Positions 1 through 5,199 of a stretch of 7,071 bases of DNA are shown one piece after another. The stretch's first letter is position 1. Each line of letters begins with the position of its first letter. Source of the stretch: JBFXDI01 sp050181295 (GTDB lineage: Bacteria > Pseudomonadota > Alphaproteobacteria > Rhizobiales > Aestuariivirgaceae); contig JBFXDI010000181.1 of the NCBI GenBank assembly GCA_050181295.1, positions 1 to 7,071 of the forward strand, in the 5' to 3' direction. Made by a program: the position numbers and the translations under genes. The notes under the pieces are model-generated. The model made no database searches, was not told the DNA's origin, and saw nothing but the letters and a program-made list of their open reading frames with translations.

Positions 1-2
1 TT

Positions 3-110
3 ACCTTCAAGTGCGACGTGCTCTGGGCGCAGCTCGACGCGCTGCATCACGCCTATGTGGAGCCGGGTCACGTGCCGCCGGGCGCCTTCGTGCCGGACGA
101 AACCGGATGA
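3..110 (+). CDS. pqqC: PqqC C-terminus (partial), pyrroloquinoline-quinone synthase
   Basis: Only the last 35 codons are present; the 5' part lies left of the window. The visible peptide begins TFKCDVLWAQLDALHHAYV and ends PDETG before TGA at 108-110. The FKCDVLW(A)xLDAL(H/Y)HAYV ending is characteristic of PqqC, the cofactorless oxidase that performs the final ring closure and eight-electron oxidation in PQQ biosynthesis in the cytoplasm. The stop overlaps the pqqD ATG (107-109) as ATGA, so the two genes are translationally coupled. In some methylotrophs, including Methylorubrum extorquens, PqqC and PqqD are one fused protein. Here they are separate genes in different frames. The identification rests on a short but distinctive C-terminal segment and on its position just before pqqD and pqqE. 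Confidence 0.9.
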   Translation, partial: TFKCDVLWAQLDALHHAYVEPGHVPPGAFVPDETG

Positions 111-394
111 GCGACACGGCCCAAATCTCAGGCCAGTCGGTGCCGCGGTTTCCGCGCGGCGTGCGGCTGCGCCACGACGAGGTGCGCGGGCAGTGGATCC
201 TGCTCGCCCCGGAGCGCATCCTGAAGCCCGACGGCGTGGCGCTCGAGATCCTCAAGCGCTGCGACGGAAAGGCAACGATCGATGAGATCGCGGATGACCT
301 CGCGACGGCCTATGCCGCCGACCGCGAGGAGATCGCCCGCGACGTGCGCGAGTTCCTGGGCGGGCTCGCGGCCAAGAGGATGCTGGAGCTGTGA
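107..394 (+). CDS. pqqD: PqqD, PQQ precursor-peptide chaperone
   Basis: The gene encodes 95 residues, typical for this family. PqqD binds the ribosomally made precursor peptide PqqA and presents it to the radical SAM enzyme PqqE in the cytoplasm. The family pattern is clear: PRFPRGVRLRHDEVRGQW at about residues 13-30, then LLAPERILKPDG at about 32-43 and ALEILKRCDGKATIDEIA at about 45-62, followed by a helical C-terminus. The start at 107 is preferred because it overlaps the pqqC stop (ATGA) and places the family core at the usual distance from the N-terminus. The frame stays open upstream, but that extension is arginine/alanine-rich and antisense-like, so it is not credible. No strong Shine-Dalgarno is visible, as expected for coupling to pqqC. 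The stop overlaps the pqqE GTG. Confidence 0.95.
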   Translation: MSDTAQISGQSVPRFPRGVRLRHDEVRGQWILLAPERILKPDGVALEILKRCDGKATIDEIADDLATAYAADREEIARDVREFLGGLAAKRMLEL

Positions 395-1533
395 CCCCGA
401 CAGCGACAAGCCCCCTGCCCCCGACGGGCATGCTGGCGGAGCTGACGCACCGCTGCCCGCTGCGCTGCCCCTATTGCTCGAACCCGGTGGAGCTCGACCG
501 GCGCTCGCTCGAGCTCGACACCGCAGCATGGATGCGCGTGTTCTCGGAAGCGGCGACGCTGGGCGTGATCCAGGTGCATGTCTCGGGCGGCGAGCCGACG
601 GCGCGGAAGGACATCGTGGAGCTCGTGCGCCACTGCGCCGCGCTCGGCCTCTATTCGAACCTCATCACCTCCGGGATCGGCGTCGAGGAGACGAAGCTCG
701 CAGCACTCGCGGATGCAGGGCTCGACCATGTGCAGCTCTCGTTCCAGGGCACGACGGCGGAAGTCAACGACCTGGTTGGTGGGCTTTCCGGCTCGCACGA
801 ACAGAAGCTGAAGCTCGCGCGTCTCGTCGTGGCGCTCGGACTGCCGCTCACCCTCAACGCCGTCATCCACCGCCGCAACATCGGGCAGGTCGAGGAGTTC
901 GTGCGACTGGCGGTGGCGCTCAAGGCGAAAAGGGTCGAGATCGCCCACACGCAGTATTACGGCTGGGCGCTCAAGAACCGCGCTGCGCTGATGCCTACCC
1001 GCGAGCAGACGCTCGAGGCCGTGAAGACGGTCGAGCGGCTGCGCGAGGAGCTGAAAGGCACGATCGTCATCGATGCCGTGATCCCCGACTATTATGCGCG
1101 CTATCCCAAGCCCTGCATGGGCGGCTGGGGGCGCCAATCGCTCAACGTGACGCCGGCCGGCAAGGTGCTGCCCTGCCATGCGGCCGAGACCATTCCGGGG
1201 CTCGAATTCTGGAACGTGCTGGAGCACAGCCTCGCCGACATCTGGCGGAACTCGCCGGCCTTCAACGCCTTCCGGGGGACGGAGTGGATGCGCGAGCCGT
1301 GCCGGAGCTGCGAGCGACGGGAGCTCGACTGGGGCGGCTGCCGCTGCCAGGCCATGGCCATCGCGGGCGACGCGCGCGAAGCCGACCCCGTCTGCCACAA
1401 GTCGCCGATCCATGCCCGCATGGCCGCGCTCGCGGAAGCCGACGCCGCGCAGCCGATGGAAACCTATCAGTATCGGGGCTTCGGGGCATCGAAGCGGGAC
1501 CCGCAACAGAAATCCGTGGAGTCCGTCCCATGA
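391..1533 (+). CDS. pqqE: PqqE, radical SAM/SPASM peptide cyclase of PQQ biosynthesis
   Basis: The product is 380 residues, the normal length. PqqE makes the carbon-carbon crosslink between the conserved Glu and Tyr of PqqA, the first committed step of PQQ synthesis, working with PqqD. The CX3CX2C radical SAM cluster is Cys22, Cys26 and Cys29 (within LTHRCPLRCPYCSNP), and the SAM-binding GGEP is at 66-69. The SPASM region holds Cys242, Cys262, Cys304, Cys307, Asp313, Cys317, Cys319 and Cys335. As I recall it, this is the auxiliary-cluster ligand set of M. extorquens PqqE, including the unusual Asp ligand, with a constant offset of six. The GTG start at 391 is chosen because it overlaps the pqqD stop and has AAGAGGA ten bases upstream. 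An in-frame ATG at 430 lacks a ribosome site. The stop overlaps the next gene's ATG. Confidence 0.97.
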   Translation: MTPTATSPLPPTGMLAELTHRCPLRCPYCSNPVELDRRSLELDTAAWMRVFSEAATLGVIQVHVSGGEPTARKDIVELVRHCAALGLYSNLITSGIGVEETKLAALADAGLDHVQLSFQGTTAEVNDLVGGLSGSHEQKLKLARLVVALGLPLTLNAVIHRRNIGQVEEFVRLAVALKAKRVEIAHTQYYGWALKNRAALMPTREQTLEAVKTVERLREELKGTIVIDAVIPDYYARYPKPCMGGWGRQSLNVTPAGKVLPCHAAETIPGLEFWNVLEHSLADIWRNSPAFNAFRGTEWMREPCRSCERRELDWGGCRCQAMAIAGDAREADPVCHKSPIHARMAALAEADAAQPMETYQYRGFGASKRDPQQKSVESVP

Positions 1534-1868
1534 TCCGGAAGCTGACCCTCCTTCTCGCCCTCGCCGCCGCCACGCCGGCGCTGGCGCAGGCCGTCAACGA
1601 CTATCCGACCTCGGCGCGCGCCGACTATGTCTATGGCTGCATGAAAGCCAATGGCGAGACGCGCGAAGCGCTCGACAAGTGCTCCTGCTCGATCGACATC
1701 ATCGCCTCCATCATCCCCTACGAGCACTATGTGACGGCGGAATCCTACATGAGCATGGGTCAGGTCGCGGGCGAGAAGGGCGTGCTGTTCCGCACCAGCG
1801 AGCCTGCGCACAAATCGCTCGACGAACTGCACCGCGCGCAGGCGGAAGCGGAAGTGCGCTGCTTCTGA
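1530..1868 (+). CDS. small exported four-cysteine protein downstream of pqqE, function unknown
   Basis: The product is 112 residues. Residues 1-20 form a classical Sec signal peptide: RK, a Leu/Ala core, then cleavage after ALA near residue 19. The mature part of about 92 residues has four cysteines: Cys37, a CSC pair at 51/53, and Cys111 next to the C-terminus. They sit in a YGCMKANGETREALDKCSCS pattern (about residues 35-54) and a C-terminal AEVRCF. I recall similar small proteins beside PQQ genes in methylotrophic Hyphomicrobiales, but I know no assigned function. The start is supported by GGAG at 1518-1521, eight bases upstream, and by the ATGA overlap with pqqE. Coupling to pqqE and export suggest a periplasmic job around a quinoprotein, for example redox, metal or disulfide chemistry. 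That is inference. No CXXC or CXXCH heme motif is present. Confidence 0.85.
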   Translation: MIRKLTLLLALAAATPALAQAVNDYPTSARADYVYGCMKANGETREALDKCSCSIDIIASIIPYEHYVTAESYMSMGQVAGEKGVLFRTSEPAHKSLDELHRAQAEAEVRCF

Positions 1869-1881
1869 GGGAACCGTCGCT

Positions 1882-1904
1882 CCCCTCCCCTTGAGGGGGA
1901 GGGG
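1882..1904. repeat. perfect inverted repeat, 9-bp stem (left hairpin)
   Basis: Arms CCCCTCCCC (1882-1890) and GGGGAGGGG (1896-1904) pair perfectly around the loop TTGAG. It starts 14 bases after the stop of the four-cysteine gene. The next bases are G-rich rather than a T tract, so it is not a canonical intrinsic terminator, although such a stable stem could slow polymerase or stabilise the 3' end of the pqq transcript. Confidence 0.75.
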
Positions 1905-1915
1905 TAGGGGTGGGG
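1895..1915 (+). other. putative G-quadruplex motif with four G-runs
   Basis: The plus strand reads GGGGG-A-GGGG-TA-GGGG-T-GGGG: four runs of at least four guanines separated by loops of 1, 2 and 1 bases. By the usual sequence rule this is a strong candidate for an intramolecular four-tetrad quadruplex, in DNA or in the pqq transcript 3' end. It shares bases with the right arm of the left hairpin, so the two folds exclude each other. Whether it folds in the cell is unknown. Confidence 0.6.
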
Positions 1916-1971
1916 TGACCATCAGCTTCATCGCGCACAACCCCACCCGGCCGACGCATTCGCGCCGGCCG

Positions 1972-1993
1972 ACCTCCCCCCAAGGGGGGAGGT
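1972..1993. repeat. perfect inverted repeat, 10-bp stem (right hairpin)
   Basis: Arms ACCTCCCCCC (1972-1981) and GGGGGGAGGT (1984-1993) flank AA. In RNA the innermost pairs would open to give a usable loop. It lies 45 bases past the stop of the minus-strand SoxYZ-like gene, so that transcript meets it first. No T tract follows on either strand. Confidence 0.75.
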
Positions 1994-2037
1994 GTGGCAA
2001 AACTACAGGATTGTGCGGTTTGAGTGCGTAGGAACCG

Positions 2038-2862
2038 CTACGACCCCGAGGGCTGGGCCTCGAGCCGCCAGTCGCCCTTGAAGACCTTGCCGGCCGTGTC
2101 CTCAGCCTCGACCTCAAGCCTGTCCGCGCCGTTCGACGTGAAGCGGAAACGGAAGTTCGGGTCTTCCGAGATGGAGATGCCGCCCTCCATCTTCATCACC
2201 AGATCGTCTCCCTGCCGGATGGTCAGCGCGCGCACGATGTAGAGCGGCACGTAATTGCGCGTGACCTGGTCCATCTGGAGGCCGGAATTGTTCGGGTGAC
2301 GGATCATGATCTGCACCTCGCGCCGCTCCCTGCCCGCCTCTTCGGCCGGAAGCGAAAACTGCCGGAGCCGCATCTTGCCGAGACTTGCCATGGCCTCGTC
2401 CGGGTTCTTGCCGGCCGGGGCCGAGCAGCCGCCGGAGGCTTTCACATACTTCTGCGCGCCGTAGAGCGCTCCATCCGACAGCTCCGCCACGACGTGAATG
2501 TTCGTGTAGGTGTCGACCCTCACCCTGGTCGTCAGCTCATCAATAGCGGCCTTGGGACCGAAGGAGAACTCGGCAGCCACCGGCGAGGGATTGCCGTCCA
2601 CCACCAGCGTCACCTTGCGCACGAAGCGGCTGTCGCCAGCGGGAAGCTTCGTGCGGATGGTGAGCGGCACCAGCGCCGCATCCTCGGCGCGGTATGGCGC
2701 ATCCAGGGTGACGAGCCCGTTCGCGTCCGCGATCGGCTTGCCGTCGAAGATGTCGGCCGCAAGCGACGGCCAGGGATCATCCTTGGCGGGCGTCTGGGCG
2801 GCGAGCGGAGCCGCGAAAAGAGAAAGCCAGAGTCCCAGGCAAAGGGCTGCCGTGGTTCGCAT
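2038..2862 (-). CDS. exported SoxYZ-like carrier protein, quinoprotein-dehydrogenase-associated
   Basis: The product is 274 residues with a signal peptide at 1-22 (LWLSLFAAPLAAQ). The N-terminal half is SoxY-like and carries the sulfur-carrier signature as internal SGGC (Cys146) at residues 143-146. In true SoxY the GGCGG arm is at the extreme C-terminus. The second half is SoxZ-like, with IMIRHPNNSGLQMD at about 185-198 followed by VPLYIV. This fused architecture matches the family called quinoprotein dehydrogenase-associated SoxYZ-like carrier, found beside PQQ-dependent dehydrogenase genes rather than sulfur-oxidation genes. Its biochemical role has not been established to my knowledge. 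A covalent carrier role for Cys146 is inferred from SoxY. The ATG at 2862 is chosen over two upstream in-frame ATGs (2877, 2937) because it starts the signal peptide directly and has GGAAGG upstream. Confidence 0.85.
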   Translation of the reverse strand: MRTTAALCLGLWLSLFAAPLAAQTPAKDDPWPSLAADIFDGKPIADANGLVTLDAPYRAEDAALVPLTIRTKLPAGDSRFVRKVTLVVDGNPSPVAAEFSFGPKAAIDELTTRVRVDTYTNIHVVAELSDGALYGAQKYVKASGGCSAPAGKNPDEAMASLGKMRLRQFSLPAEEAGRERREVQIMIRHPNNSGLQMDQVTRNYVPLYIVRALTIRQGDDLVMKMEGGISISEDPNFRFRFTSNGADRLEVEAEDTAGKVFKGDWRLEAQPSGS

Positions 2863-2893
2863 GGTCGAACCTTCCATTCGTGTGCCCGGCCAC

Positions 2894-2921
2894 ATTGTAC
2901 CAGAGACGCCGCCTTCAACAA
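2894..2921 (-). promoter_or_regulatory. possible sigma-70 promoter for the SoxYZ-like gene
   Basis: In the 65-base gap before the SoxYZ-like gene the minus strand reads TTGTTG (2921-2916), a 16-base spacer, then TACAAT (2899-2894). The -10 box matches TATAAT at five of six positions. The -35 box matches only TTG of TTGACA. A transcript would start near 2887, about 25 bases before the ATG. This is the only sizeable gap in the minus-strand operon, so separate transcription is plausible but unproven. Confidence 0.35.
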
Positions 2922-2927
2922 ACCGCC

Positions 2928-3854
2928 CTACTCCCACTCAAGTTCCGCGAAGGCCGCCGTCGCATTGCGGGCGTTGAAGTCCTCGAAGAGCTTCCAATTG
3001 CGGCGCTCCGATTGGCCAGCGGTCTTCGACGCCTCGGCGAGTTGGCCGCCCTTCCTGATGATCTCGCGAACATCAGCCGCGAGCCGCTCGAGATAGCGGC
3101 GCTCGGGATCCAGGGCTTCCGGCCATTTCGCGGAAGCCGGGCCATGGCCGGGAACGACCCGCAGGGCCGGGATGGCCGCAAGCTCGTCCATGTGGGATAG
3201 CCAACTCCTGATGCTGCCGTCCACCACCGGAACATGCTGCATGAAGAGGAGATCGCCGGCAAAGAACGTGCGTGTCGTCTCGTCGAGGACGGTCAGGTCA
3301 TTGTCGGTGTGGGCGGGCGGCCACGCCTTCAGCAGAAGCTTCCGTCCCCCCAGATCGATCTCCAGCGTGCCCTCGACCAGAACCGTCGGCTCGATGATCC
3401 GAACTTCGTCGATCAGCGGATGTCCGATCAGCTCCCGGTTCGCCGAGATATAGTGATCGCCCCGGCTCGCCAGAGCGCGCGGCAGGTTGCGATGGCCGAC
3501 GAAAGCCACACCCGTGCCCTCGAAGGCGGCATTGCCGAAGACGTGGTCGGGATGCATGTGCGTGTTGATCACGTGCGAGACGGGCTTGTCCGTCACCTTG
3601 CGGATCGCGGCCATCAGGCGCCGCCCAATGCGCACGCTGCCGCCGGTGTCGATGACGGCGACGCTCCTCTCGCCCACGATGAAGCCGACATTGCAGATGC
3701 CGCCCTCATTCGCCTGCGACATGAGCGCCACTTCGCCTTCATGGACGTATACACCCGGCGCGACCTCCGTGACGGACAGAGGCTCCTCCGCCTTCGCCGG
3801 CAGAGCCGCGAAGACGAGCAACACGAGAAGCCCAAGTGCTGGAGGCGCGCGCAT
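2928..3854 (-). CDS. exported metallo-beta-lactamase-fold hydrolase, quinoprotein relay system type
   Basis: The product is 308 residues with a signal peptide at about 1-22 (LLVLLVFAALPAKA), so it should act in the periplasm. The metallo-beta-lactamase zinc motif is complete: His99-x-His101-x-Asp103-His104 in THMHPDH, then His182 (AHTDND), Asp201 (FAGDLLF) and His237 (PGHG). VIDTGG at 68-72 is the usual first-strand motif. The sequence and context fit the family annotated as quinoprotein relay system zinc metallohydrolase, found with SoxYZ-like carriers and PQQ dehydrogenases. The substrate is unknown. The fold and the SoxYZ partner suggest hydrolysis of a thioester or persulfide-type adduct, comparable to glyoxalase II or SoxB-like logic, which is inference. 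It follows the pentapeptide gene by 4 bases and is probably cotranscribed. The stop is TAG at 2928-2930. Confidence 0.87.
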   Translation of the reverse strand: MRAPPALGLLVLLVFAALPAKAEEPLSVTEVAPGVYVHEGEVALMSQANEGGICNVGFIVGERSVAVIDTGGSVRIGRRLMAAIRKVTDKPVSHVINTHMHPDHVFGNAAFEGTGVAFVGHRNLPRALASRGDHYISANRELIGHPLIDEVRIIEPTVLVEGTLEIDLGGRKLLLKAWPPAHTDNDLTVLDETTRTFFAGDLLFMQHVPVVDGSIRSWLSHMDELAAIPALRVVPGHGPASAKWPEALDPERRYLERLAADVREIIRKGGQLAEASKTAGQSERRNWKLFEDFNARNATAAFAELEWE

Positions 3855-3858
3855 CGCT

Positions 3859-4635
3859 TCAGTCCGTGAAGGCGCGCTTGAGATTGCGGGCCTTGTCGAG
3901 ATTCAGCACCTCGTCCCTGCCGACCAGGCCCTTGATGGTGGTCGAGGCGAGATCGGCATCCTCGAAATCGGCGCCGGCGACCCGCGCGCCGGTGAGATTG
4001 GCGCCGCCCAGCTCGGCCTTCGTGAGATTGGCACGCTCCAGGATCGCCCCTTTAAGACTCGCGAACTCCAGCGTGACGCGCGAGAGGTTGGCGCCGGAGA
4101 AATCGACGCCGTCGAGCTTCGCGGACTTCAGCACCGCGCGCATGAGGCCCATGGACTGGTTCTTCATGTCGGCCGAGAGATCGGCGTCCCTAACGATAGC
4201 GCCCGTCAGATCTGTATTGGTCAGGTCCGCCGTGATGCGCGCGCCTGTGAGATCCACGCCCTTCAGGCTGGCGCCACGAAGCTGGCTCGCGAACAGGCTC
4301 GCGCCCTTGAGGCTCGCTCCCTCGAAGTCGGCGGCGAGCGCCCAGGCCTGATCGAGCACGACGCGATCGAGGTTCGTTCCCTTCAGCACCGCCTTGTTCA
4401 GATAGGCCCCGCGCAGCACGGCGCCCGAAAGATCGAGACCGGAGAGATCGAGCCCGGAAAGCCGCTTGCCGGAAAGGTTACGATTGCCCGCGGCGAGAGC
4501 GGTCTCGACATCGGCCCGGCTCATCTCGGCCATGGTCATCATGGGCGAGTAGAGGTCGATGTTGCGCATCATGTCCTGCGCCAGCGCGGGGCCGGACCAA
4601 AGGAGCGCAAGCGCCACTATCCGGGCGAGACTCAT
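3859..4635 (-). CDS. exported pentapeptide-repeat protein
   Basis: The product is 258 residues. Residues 1-20 are a signal peptide (RIVALALLWSGPALAQ), followed by a non-repeat segment at about 21-50. Pentapeptide A(D/N)LxG-type repeats occupy about 54-134, then 138-153. An interruption follows at about 154-166 (SADMKNQSMGLM), and repeats resume at 169-234. By my count of central Leu/Phe/Ile positions there are about 35 repeats, or nearly nine coils of a right-handed quadrilateral beta-helix. A short polar C-terminal cap follows. The molecular role is not known. The location predicts a periplasmic scaffold or binding surface for neighbouring quinoprotein-associated proteins, which is inference. 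The start has GGGAG five bases upstream and overlaps the previous gene's stop by 4 bases. It is not a typical Qnr-type gyrase-protecting protein, because it is exported. Confidence 0.87.
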   Translation of the reverse strand: MSLARIVALALLWSGPALAQDMMRNIDLYSPMMTMAEMSRADVETALAAGNRNLSGKRLSGLDLSGLDLSGAVLRGAYLNKAVLKGTNLDRVVLDQAWALAADFEGASLKGASLFASQLRGASLKGVDLTGARITADLTNTDLTGAIVRDADLSADMKNQSMGLMRAVLKSAKLDGVDFSGANLSRVTLEFASLKGAILERANLTKAELGGANLTGARVAGADFEDADLASTTIKGLVGRDEVLNLDKARNLKRAFTD

Positions 4636-5195
4636 GGGGCGCTCCCGTAGTGGTGGCGGACACGCTCCATGAGCCAGCTCCAGGCCTCCTGTTCTTCGGC
4701 CCCTGCCGTCTTCGACACGGCGATCTCGAGATAGGCGATCTCGTGCTCGACCTTCTCGCGGGGCAGCATGCCGAGCCGGCTCACGAGAATGGCAAGCTCC
4801 ACCACAGCCGCCCGCGCCCGGTTCATCCCGCGAAAAGGGGCATGGGACGCCTCGCGGGCGATCCGGCAGCGAAAGCGGGGCCGCCGCTCATCATCAACGA
4901 CGCTCTCGACCTCGAGCTCGGCATGGGCAAGGGCCGCGGCCAGGCGCGGAACAGGCCCGTCCGTGGCCGCGAGAGGCCAGTCGCGCCGACCCGTCAGGCA
5001 GCCCGCGAAGACGCGCACGTCATCGGTGTAATTGGCAACCGCGAAAGGCACGTCCCTGAGATTGTCGAGGGTGGTCGATGGGCGGAAGGGTGCCACGACG
5101 AGCAGATCGCCCTCCTCGATGAGGCCGAGCGGCGCGACCTGCACCCTGCCCTCGCGGTCGGCGGTCGTGACGATGCATTCGCGGATGCGGGGCAT
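4632..5195 (-). CDS. DUF447-family protein, probable H4MPT/C1 cofactor biosynthesis
   Basis: The product is 187 residues, with no signal peptide, so cytoplasmic. The pattern fits the DUF447 family, known mainly from methanogenic archaea and H4MPT-using methylotrophs: RECIVTT near the N-terminus, VQVAPLGL at 18-25, FRPSTTLDNL at 37-46, VANYTDDV at 53-60 and FRGMNRARAAVVELAILVSR at 121-140. Members are thought to have a flavin-reductase-like split-barrel fold, but the reaction is not known to me. The ATG at 5195 is chosen because it lies four bases past the previous stop, begins the conserved segment and has AGGAG upstream. An in-frame ATG at 5309 lies inside the preceding gene and adds only Arg/Pro-rich sequence. 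It sits between the pterin-related gene and the exported genes, so it is probably part of the same cofactor pathway. Confidence 0.82.
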   Translation of the reverse strand: MPRIRECIVTTADREGRVQVAPLGLIEEGDLLVVAPFRPSTTLDNLRDVPFAVANYTDDVRVFAGCLTGRRDWPLAATDGPVPRLAAALAHAELEVESVVDDERRPRFRCRIAREASHAPFRGMNRARAAVVELAILVSRLGMLPREKVEHEIAYLEIAVSKTAGAEEQEAWSWLMERVRHHYGSAP

Positions 5196-5199
5196 GCCG

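Larger units (their letters stand above)
1882..1993. repeat. intergenic palindromic repeat element between convergent operons
   Basis: This 112-base element fills most of the gap between the convergent stops at 1868 and 2038. It has two perfect terminal hairpins (1882-1904 and 1972-1993). Between them, GGGTGGGGT at 1908-1916 can pair with ACCCCACCC at 1940-1948, giving a three-stem layout. CCGGCCGAC occurs twice (1948-1956 and 1965-1973). The run of CCCCTCCCC-TTGAG-GGGGAGGGG, GGTAGGGGTGGGG and ACCTCCCCCC-AA-GGGGGGAGGT resembles dispersed REP/BOX-like elements common between genes in Hyphomicrobiales. No second copy is present in this window, so its repeat status comes from general knowledge. 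Its position suggests a role in separating or terminating converging transcription or in protecting 3' ends. Confidence 0.7.

Noticed and set aside
310..1506. A 398-codon minus-strand open frame antisense to pqqD and pqqE
   Set aside because: pqqE has complete catalytic motifs in the other frame, and the antisense product is Arg/His-rich with no family features.
282..1529. An upstream in-frame extension of the four-cysteine protein overlapping pqqE
   Set aside because: The extension is a shifted-frame reading of pqqE. The signal peptide, ribosome site and ATGA overlap place the true start at 1530.
2015..2038. Inverted repeat GCGGTT...AACCGC with a 12-base loop next to the SoxYZ-like stop, followed on the minus strand by a short T run
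   Set aside because: A 6-bp stem with a long loop and only four consecutive T residues is too weak to call an intrinsic terminator.
2928..3854. True antibiotic-degrading beta-lactamase
   Set aside because: The zinc motif is shared by the whole superfamily. The SoxYZ-like neighbour and C1 context fit the quinoprotein-associated hydrolase group much better.
3859..4635. Qnr-like quinolone-resistance pentapeptide protein
   Set aside because: The protein has a signal peptide and a periplasmic gene context, which does not fit a cytoplasmic gyrase-binding protein.
3487..4650. A 387-codon plus-strand open frame antisense to the pentapeptide gene
   Set aside because: Its repeat-like E/I/R-rich pattern is the mirror of the pentapeptide repeats on the coding strand. 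It has no supported start or domain.
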